Assembly: GCA_027422505.1 (NCBI GenBank) | Contig: JAPQWV010000301.1 | Location: 434,001 to 498,000, forward strand | Direction: 5' to 3' | DNA from: Craterostigma plantagineum | Lineage: Eukaryota > Streptophyta > Magnoliopsida > Lamiales > Linderniaceae | Length of the DNA: 64,000 bases | Shown: one piece after another, positions 33,837-46,705 of the stretch | Position numbering within the stretch: position 1 is the first letter of the stretch | How the letters are laid out: the number at the start of each line of letters is the position of its first letter | Notes under the pieces: model-generated | What the model was told of the DNA's origin: nothing | Databases searched by the model: none | The model's input: only the letters and a program-made list of their open reading frames with translations | Program-made: the position numbers and the translations under genes

Positions 33837-34743
33837 ATATATATATATAAATGACATCAAATGGGTAATTATCGATAGGTTTACGAAGTTTGTTAACTTT
33901 TTGCCGTTTTAATGGAGTTTACAATAGAAAATTTAGTGAAATGATACGCCAATGGAGTAGCTTGATTATTTAAGCTATCTAAGTCTATTGGGCTTGATTA
34001 TAATTCCCAAATCATTTCCGAGATTTGGGAAAGTTTACAGGGAGTACTCAGGATTGGGAACGGTGTTTTGTTTACAGATAGATGGGTAAATAGGAAAAAT
34101 GATACAGATTTGGAAGATATGCATTGAGTGGTTGGTTAAATTCAAAGGGATCACTCGGGATGATTATAAGGCGCTGATGAAATTAGTCTATAATCATCAG
34201 TATCATTGTAGTATTGGCATAGCAGCATATAATATATTATGTGGTAAAAAATGACGAAAACCGATATAAAGGATGTCGAAGGTAAACGGTTATTGGAAGA
34301 GACAGATTTGATACAATAGAATAGATGAAAACTGCTAGAAATTGATTTACAGCATCTTAAGAATGATGAAGGAGTTATACTGATCGACTTCGATTGGTAA
34401 TAGAATAAGAAGTTAAGGGAGATATAAAAAAATTAAATAAAATTAAATTAAAATTAATATAAGTTCATGATATATTGGGTTTTCTGAGATACTTAAAAGA
34501 ATTGAATCATTGGCATACTGACAGGCGGTATCATTTGAGTTCATAGATATGCTACGACGATATAGATCAACTTTTCATGCTCTATGTGATAAATTGGAAA
34601 GAATTTCTGAAGACCTCAGTTAGGTAGGAAATTTAGTAAATGTTTTCGATAGATCGACCGACAATCACGGGATAAAATAATTCGATGATAAAAGTACTAT
34701 AGAAGGGTTATGTGAAGCATAGAACTATTTGGAAAACATAAGA
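33837..34743 (+). pseudogene. Decayed integrase and chromodomain of element J
   Basis: Near 33850-33910: NDIKWVIIDRFTKFVNFLPF, a recognisable NDAIWVIVDRLTKSAHFLP match. Near 34015-34110: ESLQGVLRIGNGVLFTDRW and LEDMH, remnants of the core before and after the third catalytic residue. Near 34490-34740: ILKRIESLAY, DMLRRYRSTFHAL, ERISEDLS and a ruined chromodomain, ending at LTR J. This places J in the Tekay/Del chromoviruses. Confidence 0.7.
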
Positions 34744-35324
34744 TGTAATACCTATGGTTATTACGGACACGACACGAAATTTCGAGGTCGAAACTTTTTT
34801 TAGAAGGAGAGAATTTTTAGGAACGGAAACCAAAACCATACATCATTTTATGCATCATACGAATTCATACATTTACATAAATAATTTCATGGTATATGTA
34901 AGTATTACGGAACGGACTAAGGTATAAAATTAGGATGATTGAAATGAAATTAGTAATATGGATAAGTGTTAATTCGTGAAGTTTATTAATTTAAGTGGAG
35001 AATTCGTGAAGAATGTTAGGTCGTGAAGTAGGTTGATTAGTAAGGTTGTCAATTCGTGGAATATTTGATTCGTGAAATACAAGTGCTTAAGGGTTTAGTA
35101 TTTCACGAATTGTCGGAATCTCTAGGTGGCATGAAAACGACTAAAAATCATAAAGTAATATGAATTATGGCTAAGAGTTGCTAAGATAAAGACATTAGAT
35201 GGAAACATTGATGTCCATTATTTAATTTAATCTCTAAAGAGATAAAGAACAAAAGAGTAATAATTGTTATCATCAACCAAAATTTTCAAAGTCGAAGTTA
35301 GAGAAGAAAGCTTGTACAGAACTC

Positions 35325-35669
35325 TGTAGAATATCATTTGTAATTGTGCTTGATTTCATTAGTTGTCCTTGTAATTAGGGGCTTTACTTATATTAGTCTT
35401 TAGATTAAGGACTAGTTAGATATTTATACCAAGATTGTTGGTATAAATACTTGTAAATGAATTGAGCTGAATAGAGAAAGTTTAGAGAATTGATCCGAAG
35501 GGCTTGAAAATCGATTTCTAGAGAGAGAAACAACAGTAACTTTCTCTAATTGAATTCTCTCTCGTGTTCTTATTGAGTTTTTCGATCGAATTCAATTGAT
35601 CATCTAAACGATCGAATTGCTATGGTTTCTAGCCTAGGATCGTAGAGTTGTTAATCTGAGGACCTAACA
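35325..35669 (+). repeat. 5' LTR of copia element E
   Basis: 345 bp, TGTAGAATATCATTTG to GAGGACCTAACA. It is very short for an element of this size. A TATA-like ATAAATAC lies near 35442 within the expected promoter region. Confidence 0.93.
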
Positions 35670-35670
35670 A

Positions 35671-35683
35671 TTGGTATCAGACC
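35671..35683 (+). other. Primer-binding site of element E
   Basis: TTGGTATCAGACC starts two bases after the LTR. It matches the initiator-Met tRNA 3' end except near its end, where AGAGC has become AGACC. Confidence 0.8.
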
Positions 35684-36751
35684 AGATTCGTTCTGTTTTG
35701 AATCATAAATTGTTAGAATTGGATCGAAATTTTATTTCGAACACTGTCCCATCGAAGAACAGATTTGGCGCGAAAAGTTTTTCGATCCAATAGCTTAATT
35801 TTGTGCTTAATTGACTTGAATTTGATGTTTTTGTGCTCAGTTAAGTGCCAAATGTTGATTACGATCAAATCTGTAGCTATTTGAACGTCGAATTGAGGAT
35901 TGATTTGATTCTGTGTGTTACTGTTATGCGAAGAACATGAAGAACACGTTCTGATTTTGCTCAAATACGACATATTTTGCTTCATAACGTGTTTAATTGC
36001 TTGTTCGTGCGCAGTTAGCTAGTAGTTGCGAGCGATTACCTGAAATTTCACTGTCTAATTTCTTATTTTTGCTCGAATCTGTGATTAATCGTATTCTGTG
36101 AATTTTCTCGATTGTTCTAATTTTTCTCGCTAGGTTTAGGATCGGATTAGTTTCTCGATCGAAAAACTTGGCGCGAGAATTTTTCTCGGTCAGAATACGA
36201 AGTCAGCGCTAGAATCTTCATCACCAGAAACGATTTTAGTTAGAAATATTTCTCAAGCATTATTCAGCGAAAAAGTTTATCGAGAGAGACTAATTTTGAC
36301 TTGGCATGCGTAAAAACTTTCTCTCGAAAAACTTTTTCGGTCAAACATTTAACGTTTGACCAGGCGAAAATCATTTACACGCGAGAAACTTTTCTAGTCA
36401 ACAGATTTATTTTGACTTGTCGAGAAACTTACTAACGTACTGTTTCTTTACGATCAAAATAAATTCACGATCAAGAAATTTTTCTCGACCGAATGATTTT
36501 GAACAATTTATCTCGCTCGTAAAATATTTCGCTGACAAAGTTTCTCGCACGAGAACAGTACTCAGTACATTCTATTTCGACGAAATTAATTTCGATCAAA
36601 ACTTAAAGATTGAATCGAAAATAATTGTCGATCTAATTTTCGAATCAAACGCTACTAACTAAATTTGTCACTTGTGAAGCACTTTACATCATTTTCAACC
36701 TTCAAACAATCAACGAAGATCCTTCAACAACTCGACTACTATAATACAAAC
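35684..36751 (+). other. Leader of element E with TCGATCGAAA-type motifs
   Basis: About 1 kb without convincing coding sequence. From about 36100 to 36650 it is dense in TTTCTCGATCG, CTCGCGAGAA-like and GCGAGAAACTT segments. The same motif family fills 45060-46460 between pol and ORF3 of the same element. The 36417-36662 ORF is a by-product of this composition. Confidence 0.6.
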
Positions 36752-39490
36752 ATGGATGCATACTCACTCGAAAATGACAACCGTCCGCCGATCTTGCAAA
36801 GAGGCGAATACACAGTGTGGAGAAGCCGCTTCCTGAATTTCATAGCTCTAAAAGATCAAGCCGAAAGTCTACTGCAGTCCCTTGAAGAGGGATCGGCATA
36901 GTTCTGGGTTCATGTGCCCGGGGACGAATCAGCTACTCTAGTAATTCCAGCTTCTAGGCGACTAAAGGAGCCTAGAGAATACTCTCTGGAGGAAAGAGCT
37001 CGAGCTAAGGCTGATCTAGTAGCCATGAATACCCTTATGCAGGGGATCCCCAACAATATATACAGACAAATTGACAGACAGCCTTTCATCGGCTAAGGGG
37101 ATGTGGGATGAGCTGCATAGGATGATGCAAAGGACGGAAGTTGGCACAAAGGCCAAGAAGGCAAACATTCTCACTGCATACGACTCCTTCAAAGATAAGC
37201 CGGAGGAGAGCCTATACGAAATCTACCAACGTTACCTCACTCTTCTCAACGAGATGAGGAAGATAGAAATAACAAAGACAAACATGGAAACAAACATTAG
37301 ATTCTATCTTCTCTGCCCACGGAATGGAAGAAAATATCCACACAAATACGACAAAATAAAGATCTCGAAGAGTTGGATGTCCATGCCGTGTTCGATAATC
37401 TAGCTCAACATGGGGATGATATCTGAGAGATTATCAAAGAGCAGAATAGCAAACAAACCGATGACACGGTTGCCTTAGTCTTGGAGAAGAGGAGCACAAG
37501 ATCAAGAAAAGAAAAGATCGTTAGGCCACCTTCACCATCGGAGTCGGAAGATGAATCGGACTGTGACATAGAGCCGAACATGAAAGCCCTTGGAAAGTAG
37601 TTAGCTCTCATTGGACAGATGAGCAAGAAGTACTTCAAGAAGAAGTCTTCAACCTCGGCCAACAGACTTGGGACTACAAGCTCCAAGAACAAAGAACGTG
37701 CTCCGGAGAGTACCGAGGTCAAGAACCCCAAAGAGACTAGCAAATGCTTTAATAGTGGCAAAGCATGTCACTTCGCGAGAGAGTGCACTCTCCCGAAGAA
37801 GAGAGATGCAAAATACTACTCCAGGAAGCTTCAATTGACAAAACAGAAAGAAGCTGGAGTAGCTCTCATGGCCGAGTAGGACCAATGTCTCGAGGACACG
37901 TCGAGCTCCGAAGAAGAGAACTTAGCCCTCATGGCTCGTCTCGACAACGAAATGGACGCCGAAACATCCACTCGTACGGACGACGACAACGCATCCACGT
38001 CTTCAAATGAGGTAGTCTCTCACTCCACATTATTGACCATGTTAGACTCGTATCAATTAGCATACACTAACATGAAACGTGAGCAGAAAAGTGTTAAGGA
38101 AGTAGAGATCAAACTTGAGAGAGCTCAGGAGAAGATAAATAGTCTCGAATCAGACCTTAGAAGCTCTAGTGCAAAAATAGAAGAACTTACTAAGAGCTTA
38201 CATTGTAGAGAGACTAGTCAACCTCCTTTACGATAGCATAGTGAAAAGATTAAAGAGTTAGAAGACAGGCTAGCAAATAACTACAATTGTCTTGTTAGGA
38301 ATCTCAATGAGAAAGCTACCTTAAATTGTAGGATAACCGAAGCTACCTCTAAGATCACTGACTTAGAAGCTCAATTAGAAATATCTAACGCTAAGGTTAT
38401 TGAGCTTAGTAAGGAACTAGACACCTGTCAAGCCGCCAAACTGACGGTAGAAAATAATTATGCTCTCCTAAGTGAGGAACGCAGGAAGCTGTATGCAAAA
38501 ATTAAAAAATTAGATGATCTTCTTACGCGTAGGGGACACTCTGAAGAGACGATATTCTTAAACAATCCCAAGGATATAGAGTTTTATAATCCAATAGAAG
38601 GCATAGGTTACACCAACCCACGTATTTTACAAAAGAAAGAAATGTATGACATTAAGAACATGGGTTTAGCTGCAACCTCTCTTAGGAACATTACGGAATC
38701 GACGTATGAAAATGCGTTTGATTCATCTATCAAACAAGCCTCACATGGGCCTGAGATCCCCTTTGACTATAGTGAACTAATTGAAAAGGACAAAAATAGG
38801 AAACCCACTCTAACACGTGTCAGCGAATTAGCTCAAGTTCTACCTCCGGACTCTCAAGAATACCACGAGGAAGTCAAAAAGGTTAATTATCAAAATTCTC
38901 TATACAAACCCCCTAAGATAGAGGAGTCACAGGCGAAACTAGACAAAGAAAGAGAGAATTTCGAAGCTGAAAAGAAAAAATTCTATAAGGAGATGGAAAA
39001 TCTCAAGGCTTCCTCGTCCTCCCAAACTATCTCACACGCTATCATAAAAAGAGTGAAAATAGAAAAATCGCCTTCGAAAGATCAAAAGAGCATTAATAAT
39101 TCTGTTAAAAGTACTAAGACTAATTTTACTACACCTACGTCCACAGGGAGCATAGAGCCAGCACCGACTACGAAGGCGAGAGTGTCTAGTCCTAAAATAA
39201 AGAAGGAGCGAGTAGATTTAAATGTTTCTGAACATGTTATTCCTTCTGTCAAAACAAAAGACACTCGTAGTAATAAAAGAACCATTTCTACGTTCAAAAT
39301 AAATGCTTCTACGTACTCAATTCAGCCCATCACCTATAGAAGTGAAAATACCGAAATAGGCTCTACATCGAAAATTACTACTAATCATTCTGAAACAAAT
39401 GCCAAAAGGAAAAATCGTAGGAAACAAGATCCAGCCATAAAGAAACCTTATGGCGTCGTACATGACTGTACTCACCTAAGGTATCCGTAG
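36752..39490 (+). pseudogene. Gag of copia element E
   Basis: The start is placed at MDAYSLENDNRPPILQRGEY (36752); an in-frame ATG at 36665 is an alternative. The N-terminal gag fold follows, with a zinc-knuckle region near 37745-37785 reading CFNSGKACHFAREC, a coiled coil at about 38040-38600, and a long basic/serine-rich tail to 39490. Defects: TAG at 36899, a 4-bp GACA duplication at 37072-37079, a frameshift near 37300, TGA at 37424, TAG at 37598, 37877 and 38234. The second knuckle cysteine is Ser (AGT, 37754-37756). Gag would form the particle and bind RNA; this copy cannot. Confidence 0.85.
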
Positions 39491-42400
39491 AAATTAAATC
39501 CCCCAAACACCTTAGGAGACTATCACAAGAAAAGATCTTTTCCTCAGTCAAACCTTCCAAGGCATTTGTATGAGCTGACGTTAACCTTCCCTGTAAGGTT
39601 CAACCCAAATGGGTTCCTAAATCTCCGCCTAGGACGACAAAAGCAAAAGGGCCAAGTCTCCTACAGAGGCAAAACCCAAACTCACTTCTCCAAAAGTGCA
39701 ATGGGTTATTAAGATTCTTCCAGAAATAATATTTAGGAGTCATATCTGAACCTAAAATTAAATCTGCTAATCTGAGAGGACCCATGCTTAAGTGGGTACC
39801 TAAAGCTCTCTAAATTATTTTTGCAGATCCATCATGTGTGGTACCTCGACTCTGGTTGCTCCACACACATGACTGGTAAACAAGAGCTGCTGAGCAACTA
39901 CAAAGACCGACCAAATGGCAAAGTCAGATTTGGGAACAACGATTCAGCCCCTATTCTAGGATTTGGGGATATCATTTTGAAGAATCTGACCATCAAAGAT
40001 GTCTCATACGTCGAAGGCCTCCGCCATAACTTGTTCAGCATAGACCAATTCTGCGACAAAGGCTTCCAGGTGGTCTTCCATGCTGACGGTACAGAATTTT
40101 GGATAGTCAGGACACAGAACTCCTTCAAGGACTTCGGAAATCCAATCTTTACACGATCAACCTGACGTCCGTGTGGACCTCGATAGCTGTATGCCTCATT
40201 TCTCAGATTGATATACAGAGAACAGCCTATGGCATCAACGACTGTCTCATCTAAACATGAAAGCTCTCGAACGTCTTTCTATGAAAAAGTTGGTCCACGG
40301 TCTTCCAACTATACAACTACAAAGGGAGCATCATTGTTCGGCATGTCACCTAGGAAAAATGAAGCGAGCATCTCATCACGTCAAGCAAATTGCGTCTACT
40401 TCTCGACCATTGGAACTAATTCACATGGATCTCTGTGGTCCGATGCAGACTCAGAGTATCAAAGGAAGAAAGTATGTCCTAGTGATTGTAGATGACTATT
40501 CTCGCTACACATGGACAAAATTCCTCCGAACGAAAGATGAGGCCGGTGACTTGATAATCAATTTTGTGAAAACAACTCAAAATATGCTGCAACAGACTAT
40601 TCAAGTTGTTCGAACAGACAACGGCACTGAGTTCAAAAACAACCACCTCAGTGAGTTTTATCAAAAACTTGGAATAAGTCAGCAATTTTCAGCCGCCAAA
40701 ACACCTCAGCAAAATGGGGCGTCGAAAGGAAAAATCGAACACTAGTGGAAGCCGCTCGTACAATGTTGATCCAGTCAGGACTTCCACACTTTCTATGGGC
40801 TGAAGCAGTCAATACCACTTGTTTTACTCAAAACAGGACGGTGGTTCACAAACGGTTCAACAAGACTCCGTACGAAATTGTGAATAATAGAATGCCCAAT
40901 ATCTCTTTCTTTAAGGCCTTTGGGTGCAAGTGCTTTGTGGCGAACGACCGAGAACAACGTGCAAAGTTCGACCCTAAAGCATTCGAAGCTACATTTGTCG
41001 GGTATTCTTCAACTTCAAAAGCGTACCGAGTATACATCAAGTCCAACCGAACTATTAGGGAAAGCTATAATGTCACTTTTCACGAAGTGGCAGAGATGGC
41101 TTCTGGTCAACTCAGTCCAGGACCCGTGCCTAACCCGATGGTTCCTGCTCAAATCAGTTCAGGACCCGTGCTCAACCCGATGGCTTCTGAAGACAACATT
41201 TCAGAACCCGTAATCACTGGTGTGTTGGCACAAAACCAACAGAAGATGGCGACAACATCAAAGTCAATGTCAGACGAAGCAACGAGACTTGCAATAGACG
41301 ATTTGGAATCTCTCTACGAACCAGTATATCGGTCATGCACCACTGCACCTACAGTGGATTCTCCATCGTTCGAGACCGACGTACCAAGTTTATCTCACAC
41401 CTCTATCCCACCCGATTCAGATTTGCCACAGAATACCGAAGAACCTACAGTGGTCCTCGAGGAAGTATCATCAGAGACGATCAATCCAAGTGCAGAATTG
41501 GAACTTCCTCAGACAAATGATCAATCGAAGACTATAGGCAATCTAGATCCACAGATGGCTGATGCATCTGCTACAGCCTTGCCTTATGAGCGCAACTGGA
41601 CTAGAGGTCACCCGGTCGATCAGATAATTGGCGATCCTTCGGATGGTGTGAGGACACGTCGTCAACACAGTCCTTTCAGTTGCTTCCTGAGCCAAAACGA
41701 GCCTACCAAAGTAGCAGACGCACTTCGAGATCTGGATTGGACAATTGCAATGCAAGAGGAAATCAATCAATTCGAACGTCTTCAAGTGTGGACCATGGTA
41801 CCCCGTCCACATGGGAAAACAGTGGTCGGAACTAAATGGGTTTTCAAGAATAAGAAAAATGAGGATGGTGAAGTGATCCGGAACAAAGCAAGGCTAGTAG
41901 CTAAGGGATACAATCAACAGGAAGGCATCGACTACGACGAGACTTATGCTCCTGTTGCCCGTATCGAAGCTATCCGCCTCCTGCTGGCTTATGCGGCTCA
42001 CAAAGACTTCAAAGTCTATCAGATGGATGTTAAAACCGCTTTTCTCTAAGGCGTGTTAAAAGAAGAAGTCTACGTCGCTCAGCCAGAAGGTTTCGTTGAT
42101 CAAGAACATCCCGATCACGTCTATCGTTTGGACAAAGCTCTCTATGGACTTAAACAAGCCCCACGTGCTTGGTACGATGTCCTGAGTGATTACCTCGTGA
42201 AGTCTGGATTCATACGAGGAACGATAGACACAACCCTCTTCATTAAATGGCATGACAAAGATCTGATGGTCGTCCAAGTATACGTCGACGACATCATCTT
42301 CGGATCAACAAATCCTCGGCTCTGCAAGAAGTTTGGAGATCTCATGAAGAGCAAATTCAAAATGAGTCACGTGGGAGAGATGCAATTTTTCTTAGGCCTT

Positions 42401-43215
42401 CAGGTCAGGCAGCTCAATGATGGAATTTTCATCAGTCAAACAAAATACATCAAGGATATTCTGAAGAAGTTTCATCAAGACCAGAGCAAGCCTCTCAGCA
42501 CTCCTATGTCACCAAGCTGCAAGTTGGATGCCGATCCCTCTGGTAAATCGGTCGACATCACACTATATCGCAGTATCATTGGATCTCTTCTCTACCTCAC
42601 TTCGAGCTGGCCGGATATCATGTTTGCCACCTGCTTGTGTGCCCATTTTCAAGCCGAACCCAAAGAATCCCATATGCTCGCGGTCAAAAGAATTCTTCGC
42701 TACCTTAAGGGCACCTCTACCGTTGGCCTATGGTATCCAAAGGGTATGAATTTCAAACTTATCGGCTACACTGATGCTGACTATGCAGGTTGCCGAATGG
42801 ACAGGAAAAGCACGTCCGGTGGCGCTCAATTTCTAGGCGAAAAGCTGGTCTGCTGGTCATCCAAAAAGCACAACTGTGTGTCCACTTCGACGGCAGAAGC
42901 AGACTACGTAGCTGCCGCCAGCTGTTGCTCACAGATGTTGTGGATGCGGACACAGCATCGCGGTTATGGGTACAATCTAACTAATATAGTGATAGCCAGA
43001 GTGCAATTGCCATTACTTGCAATCCTGTTCATCATTCACGCACAAAACACATAGACATTAGATATCATTTTATCAAAGATCACGTAGAAAAAGGCACGAT
43101 AGAGATGTACTTTGTGAACATGGAGTTTCAACTAGCCGACATTTTCACCAAGGCCTTGGATGAGAAACGATTCCAATTCCTTGTTGGAAAATTAGGCATG
43201 CTGAATCTTCCGTAA
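39491..43215 (+). pseudogene. Pol of copia element E: protease, integrase, RT, RNase H
   Basis: Protease: WYLDSGCSTHMTG near 39843. Pre-integrase and integrase: HQRLSHLNMKALERLS, CSACHLGKMKRASH, ELIHMDLCGPMQT, VVRTDNGTEFKNNH, TPQQNGA. One base appears lost near 40716-40724 (NGVVERKNRT expected), closing the frame at 40743. [39 protein letters not shown], a TAA at 42047-42049, LDKALYGLKQAPRAW, VQVYVDDIIFGST with YVDD at 42281-42292. RNase H: TDADYAGCRMDRKSTSG, STAEADYVA, a frameshift near 42985, then HHSRTKHIDIRYHFIKDHVE and QLADIFTKAL to a stop at 43213. Only a handful of lesions separate it from an open frame. Confidence 0.9.
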
Positions 43216-46200
43216 TACGTGCATTACCTGATCTTCTGTGAGTCAAGCATTGTTCCTTTTTCCTTTCTTTGGATCTACTTCTCGAGTGAGTGACACATCA
43301 ATTACTTGTCTTACCTAGTGATTCTTGGTTTCATACTCACCTTGCGTTAGATCGTTAGGAAAATGATAAGGGTGCTTAGGATATTCCTCACTCGGCCTTA
43401 TATAATTTTTCCCTCACATTAGCCCTTAGTCATCCACTTTGAGCCTTCTCCGACGTCCTTTTCTTCATTTGAAACCCATTTCCAGCTTTCAACCGAATTC
43501 TATATTCTTTGAATGGTTGTTCAAACAAGAAAAGGAGGGGGAGATAACAAAAGAAAAGTAGGATGATGACAAAAGAAGGCATTGCTCATTGCACAAAGAC
43601 CAAAGGAACCGGCCTTCCGACTACCTTGTAGAAAGTGGCATGGTTCCTGCTGCGAACTTCTCCAATGATAATCTCGTATGCTCGTCAGAACGGCTGGAAG
43701 AGGAGCACCACGAAGTGAACTTCTCCAACGATAATCCGGTCTTATATCGGGAAACGAGAAGAGGAGCGCAGCCTCGGGTACGAATTCCATAACCGTGAAC
43801 TTTTCCAAATAGATAATCTCTGAAACCTATCTAGGGACTAAGAGAAGAGGAGCACGGTATCGGCCCGAGAATCAACAAGAAAAACTTCGCCTACGATAAT
43901 CTCCTATAGCCTCATGGAGAAGCGGAGCTTCAGCTTGAGCATAGCTCGTTAAGGGATAGTAAATGAGGGAGAAAAGAAGAAAGATGCCGAAAAGAAAGGA
44001 GACAGACATAGAAATGGAAGATGACGAAGAGATAAGCTCACTTTCCTCAAAATTCCTTCCCATCTACGTCCTAGCCAAACCAAAACCTTTACACCCCTTT
44101 GATTCCAATCGACGGTCTCTCGCTTGGGTGAAATGATTAAACACACCTCGATCACAGGTAAATTGACTTGAAACTGCTTGTGTTGACTTGAGTGATAATA
44201 ATGTAAAAATCCCAAGATAGAAATTATTGAGAGCAAGAGCGAACCTTGTGAGAGTTGTCGAAATGGAGCAGTCTATGAACATAGGACTTTAGTTTGACGA
44301 CAAGACTTGACAACATTTTCTCTTTCAAATGTCTCATAAAATTTTAGGCTTGACGATTGATCGAAGCAAAATAATCTGACCCCATACTATAATAATAGTA
44401 AAATACGAAAAAATATATATATATATATATATATAAATATATACTTCGCACATTTGACATGAAATGTTATGTTTCATATGCGTTGAATTGAATAAATGCG
44501 AATTTTTTTTTTTTTGCATCGCACATTCTAAATGCAATTTTAGATTGCATTGGTACTGAATTGTTTTAATGCGATAAGATTTTCTATGCTCTAACCTCGC
44601 ACAATATTTTGAAAGTACATGTTTTCGGGGACCATGTACACGTACTTACTTGGTTAATTTGTGTGTTTTTATGCTCGTGACCTGAATTGATTTAATATGC
44701 TTGCATGATTAGTTAATTCTTGTGCATCATTTGAGGGGGAGCAAGTATAAAAATCGTGGTTTAGCTCCAAATATTTTTGACGTTTATCTCTGAGTATTTC
44801 AGATTTTTCAAGCTCAAGGAGTGAGACGTCGACACTACAAAAAGAGGAGCTAGACACAAGACCAGAAATTTCACAAATAACATTGCCAAAAATAATTGTT
44901 GATTAACTCCATTATTACTAACGTTTATCTATAAGTGGTACAGATTTTTAAACTTCTGCCGGGGGAGCTAGACGTTACTACACGGAAAATACAGGGAGTT
45001 AATTGCATTTATTTTAATTACTAAGGGGGAGCCTTATAATGAGTTTTATTTTGAAATAGGGGTCAATCTGAAATTCTTTAGAAGAACTTACTATCGAGAA
45101 ACTGGATATTTGAATTAATTCGCAATCTAAAGTTTCTCGATCGTAAACAGTGTTGGAAACGATTTTGATTGGCCGCGATAATTTGCGATCGAAAAAATTT
45201 GAATTGAGAAGCAATTTTCGAATCAAAAGTTTCTCGAGCGCAAATAGTAATGGGCCTGATCCATTTAATCGCAAAACGTCCAATCGCAAACCCAACATTG
45301 ATTTACAGCGAGTTATTAAAAGTTCACTTTTTGTCAGTCGAAAAACTTTTTCTCACGCAAAACCTAATCGACAGAAATTCTCTCACGCAAAACTTTCTCA
45401 GTCGATACAATATTCTTCAAAAATCTTCTAATTTTCACTTCAAATCGTCTGATTAAGGTAGAAGCTCGATTCGGTTAACGATTACGAATGTTATAACTTG
45501 ATTTGCATTTACATTCTGTAGTTTTTCGCATGTTTAGTTAAGATTTTTCGACTGATTTTTCAAAAACCATTTAAACGTATACTGTTTCTCTAAATTTCAG
45601 CATGCTTCTTGGATTTTCTGAGTTAAATGCCTGTTGTTTAGATAGATTCGATGTTTTGACGAAACAGATAGCGTAAATCGTAGGAAAATTTCCATCTGTG
45701 ATGATAAAATTGTTTTCGATGAAACTGGATACCTTGAAGTTTTGAAGCTGTCGAAGAACTTTGTCGATCGCAAATAATCTTAATTGAATTCCAATTCGAT
45801 TGAGAGACTGTTTGTGTCGATTTAGTTTTCGATCGCAAAATTTTAATGTAAGTCATCACGAAAAGATTTTGACCGATAGACTTACCATCGAAAAATCCAT
45901 TTACAATTTTCTGCGAGCGAAAAACTTATGCACTGAATAGATAATTTAGATGCAAATTCAAATCGAGCGTTAAACTTACCATCGCAAAATTAAATTTTCG
46001 ATTTCACTTCATTTCGGTCGCAAAAATGTTAGCAGCGAGAAATTTATTTTTCAATGATTAACTTTTTCGATCGTAAAATTTGCCGTTTAGAATAAATTGA
46101 TCGAAAAATTTCTCGACGATTGACTTAGTTTCGTCGTTGACCAATTTCTCGATAAAAATATTTCGCCGCGAAAATTTTTACTTACTATCGAAAATCACAT

Positions 46201-46705
46201 ATCGCTCGACAAATTTTCAAATCGAAAAATTTTATTCCCTCGAAGAAAATTTCTCGACAGTAAATTTACCTGAGAAATAATTTCTCGATCGTAAATTTAC
46301 ACGGAATTTTTCTCGATCGAAAATTACGCGGAAACGTTTCAATTGAAATCAGTGTATATGAAATCAAATTACAATTCAATTTTCTCGAGCGAAAATTTTC
46401 TCGGCATGAACAGTGACTTACTGATTTAACACTTAGCGAATTTCGAACCAATTTTCACGCGACAACTATTTCCTTCGAAATTACATTCATGCCATCACGA
46501 TTTTTAAAATTGAACATACACTATGCATTTGATATGATTTCAATTCAAAATTCATCGAACATGCTATTATTTGCAATATTACTATAGTTTGATGAAATTT
46601 ATTCATATTTTAACTGAAAAATAAAATTGAACTAATGAACTTTTATATATCTTATATTTCAGAACGGACTGCTACCCAAGATACAACCACATATATGATC
46701 ACAAT
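43216..46705 (+). other. Spacer between pol and ORF3 in element E
   Basis: 3.5 kb without a convincing gene. 43600-43920 holds four imperfect copies of a ~75-bp unit with GAACTTCTCCAACGATAATC and AGAGGAGCAC. Purine-rich tracts GAGGGGGAGCAAG (44733), GGGGGAGCTAGACG (44962) and AAGGGGGAGCC (45023) resemble the element's own polypurine tract. (TA)n lies at 44410-44440. 45060-46460 is rich in TTTCTCGATCGAAAA-type motifs. Confidence 0.7.
43600..43920. repeat. Imperfect ~75-bp tandem repeats downstream of pol
   Basis: Starts near 43654, 43719, 43797 and 43883, each with a GAACTT(C/T)TCC...GATAATC block followed by AGAAGAGGAGC(A/G)C. Spacing varies between 65 and 85 bp. Confidence 0.7.

Noticed and set aside
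39082..39297. Minus ORFs inside gag and pol of element E
   Set aside because: Shadows of the plus-strand gag/pol reading, which has recognised motifs.
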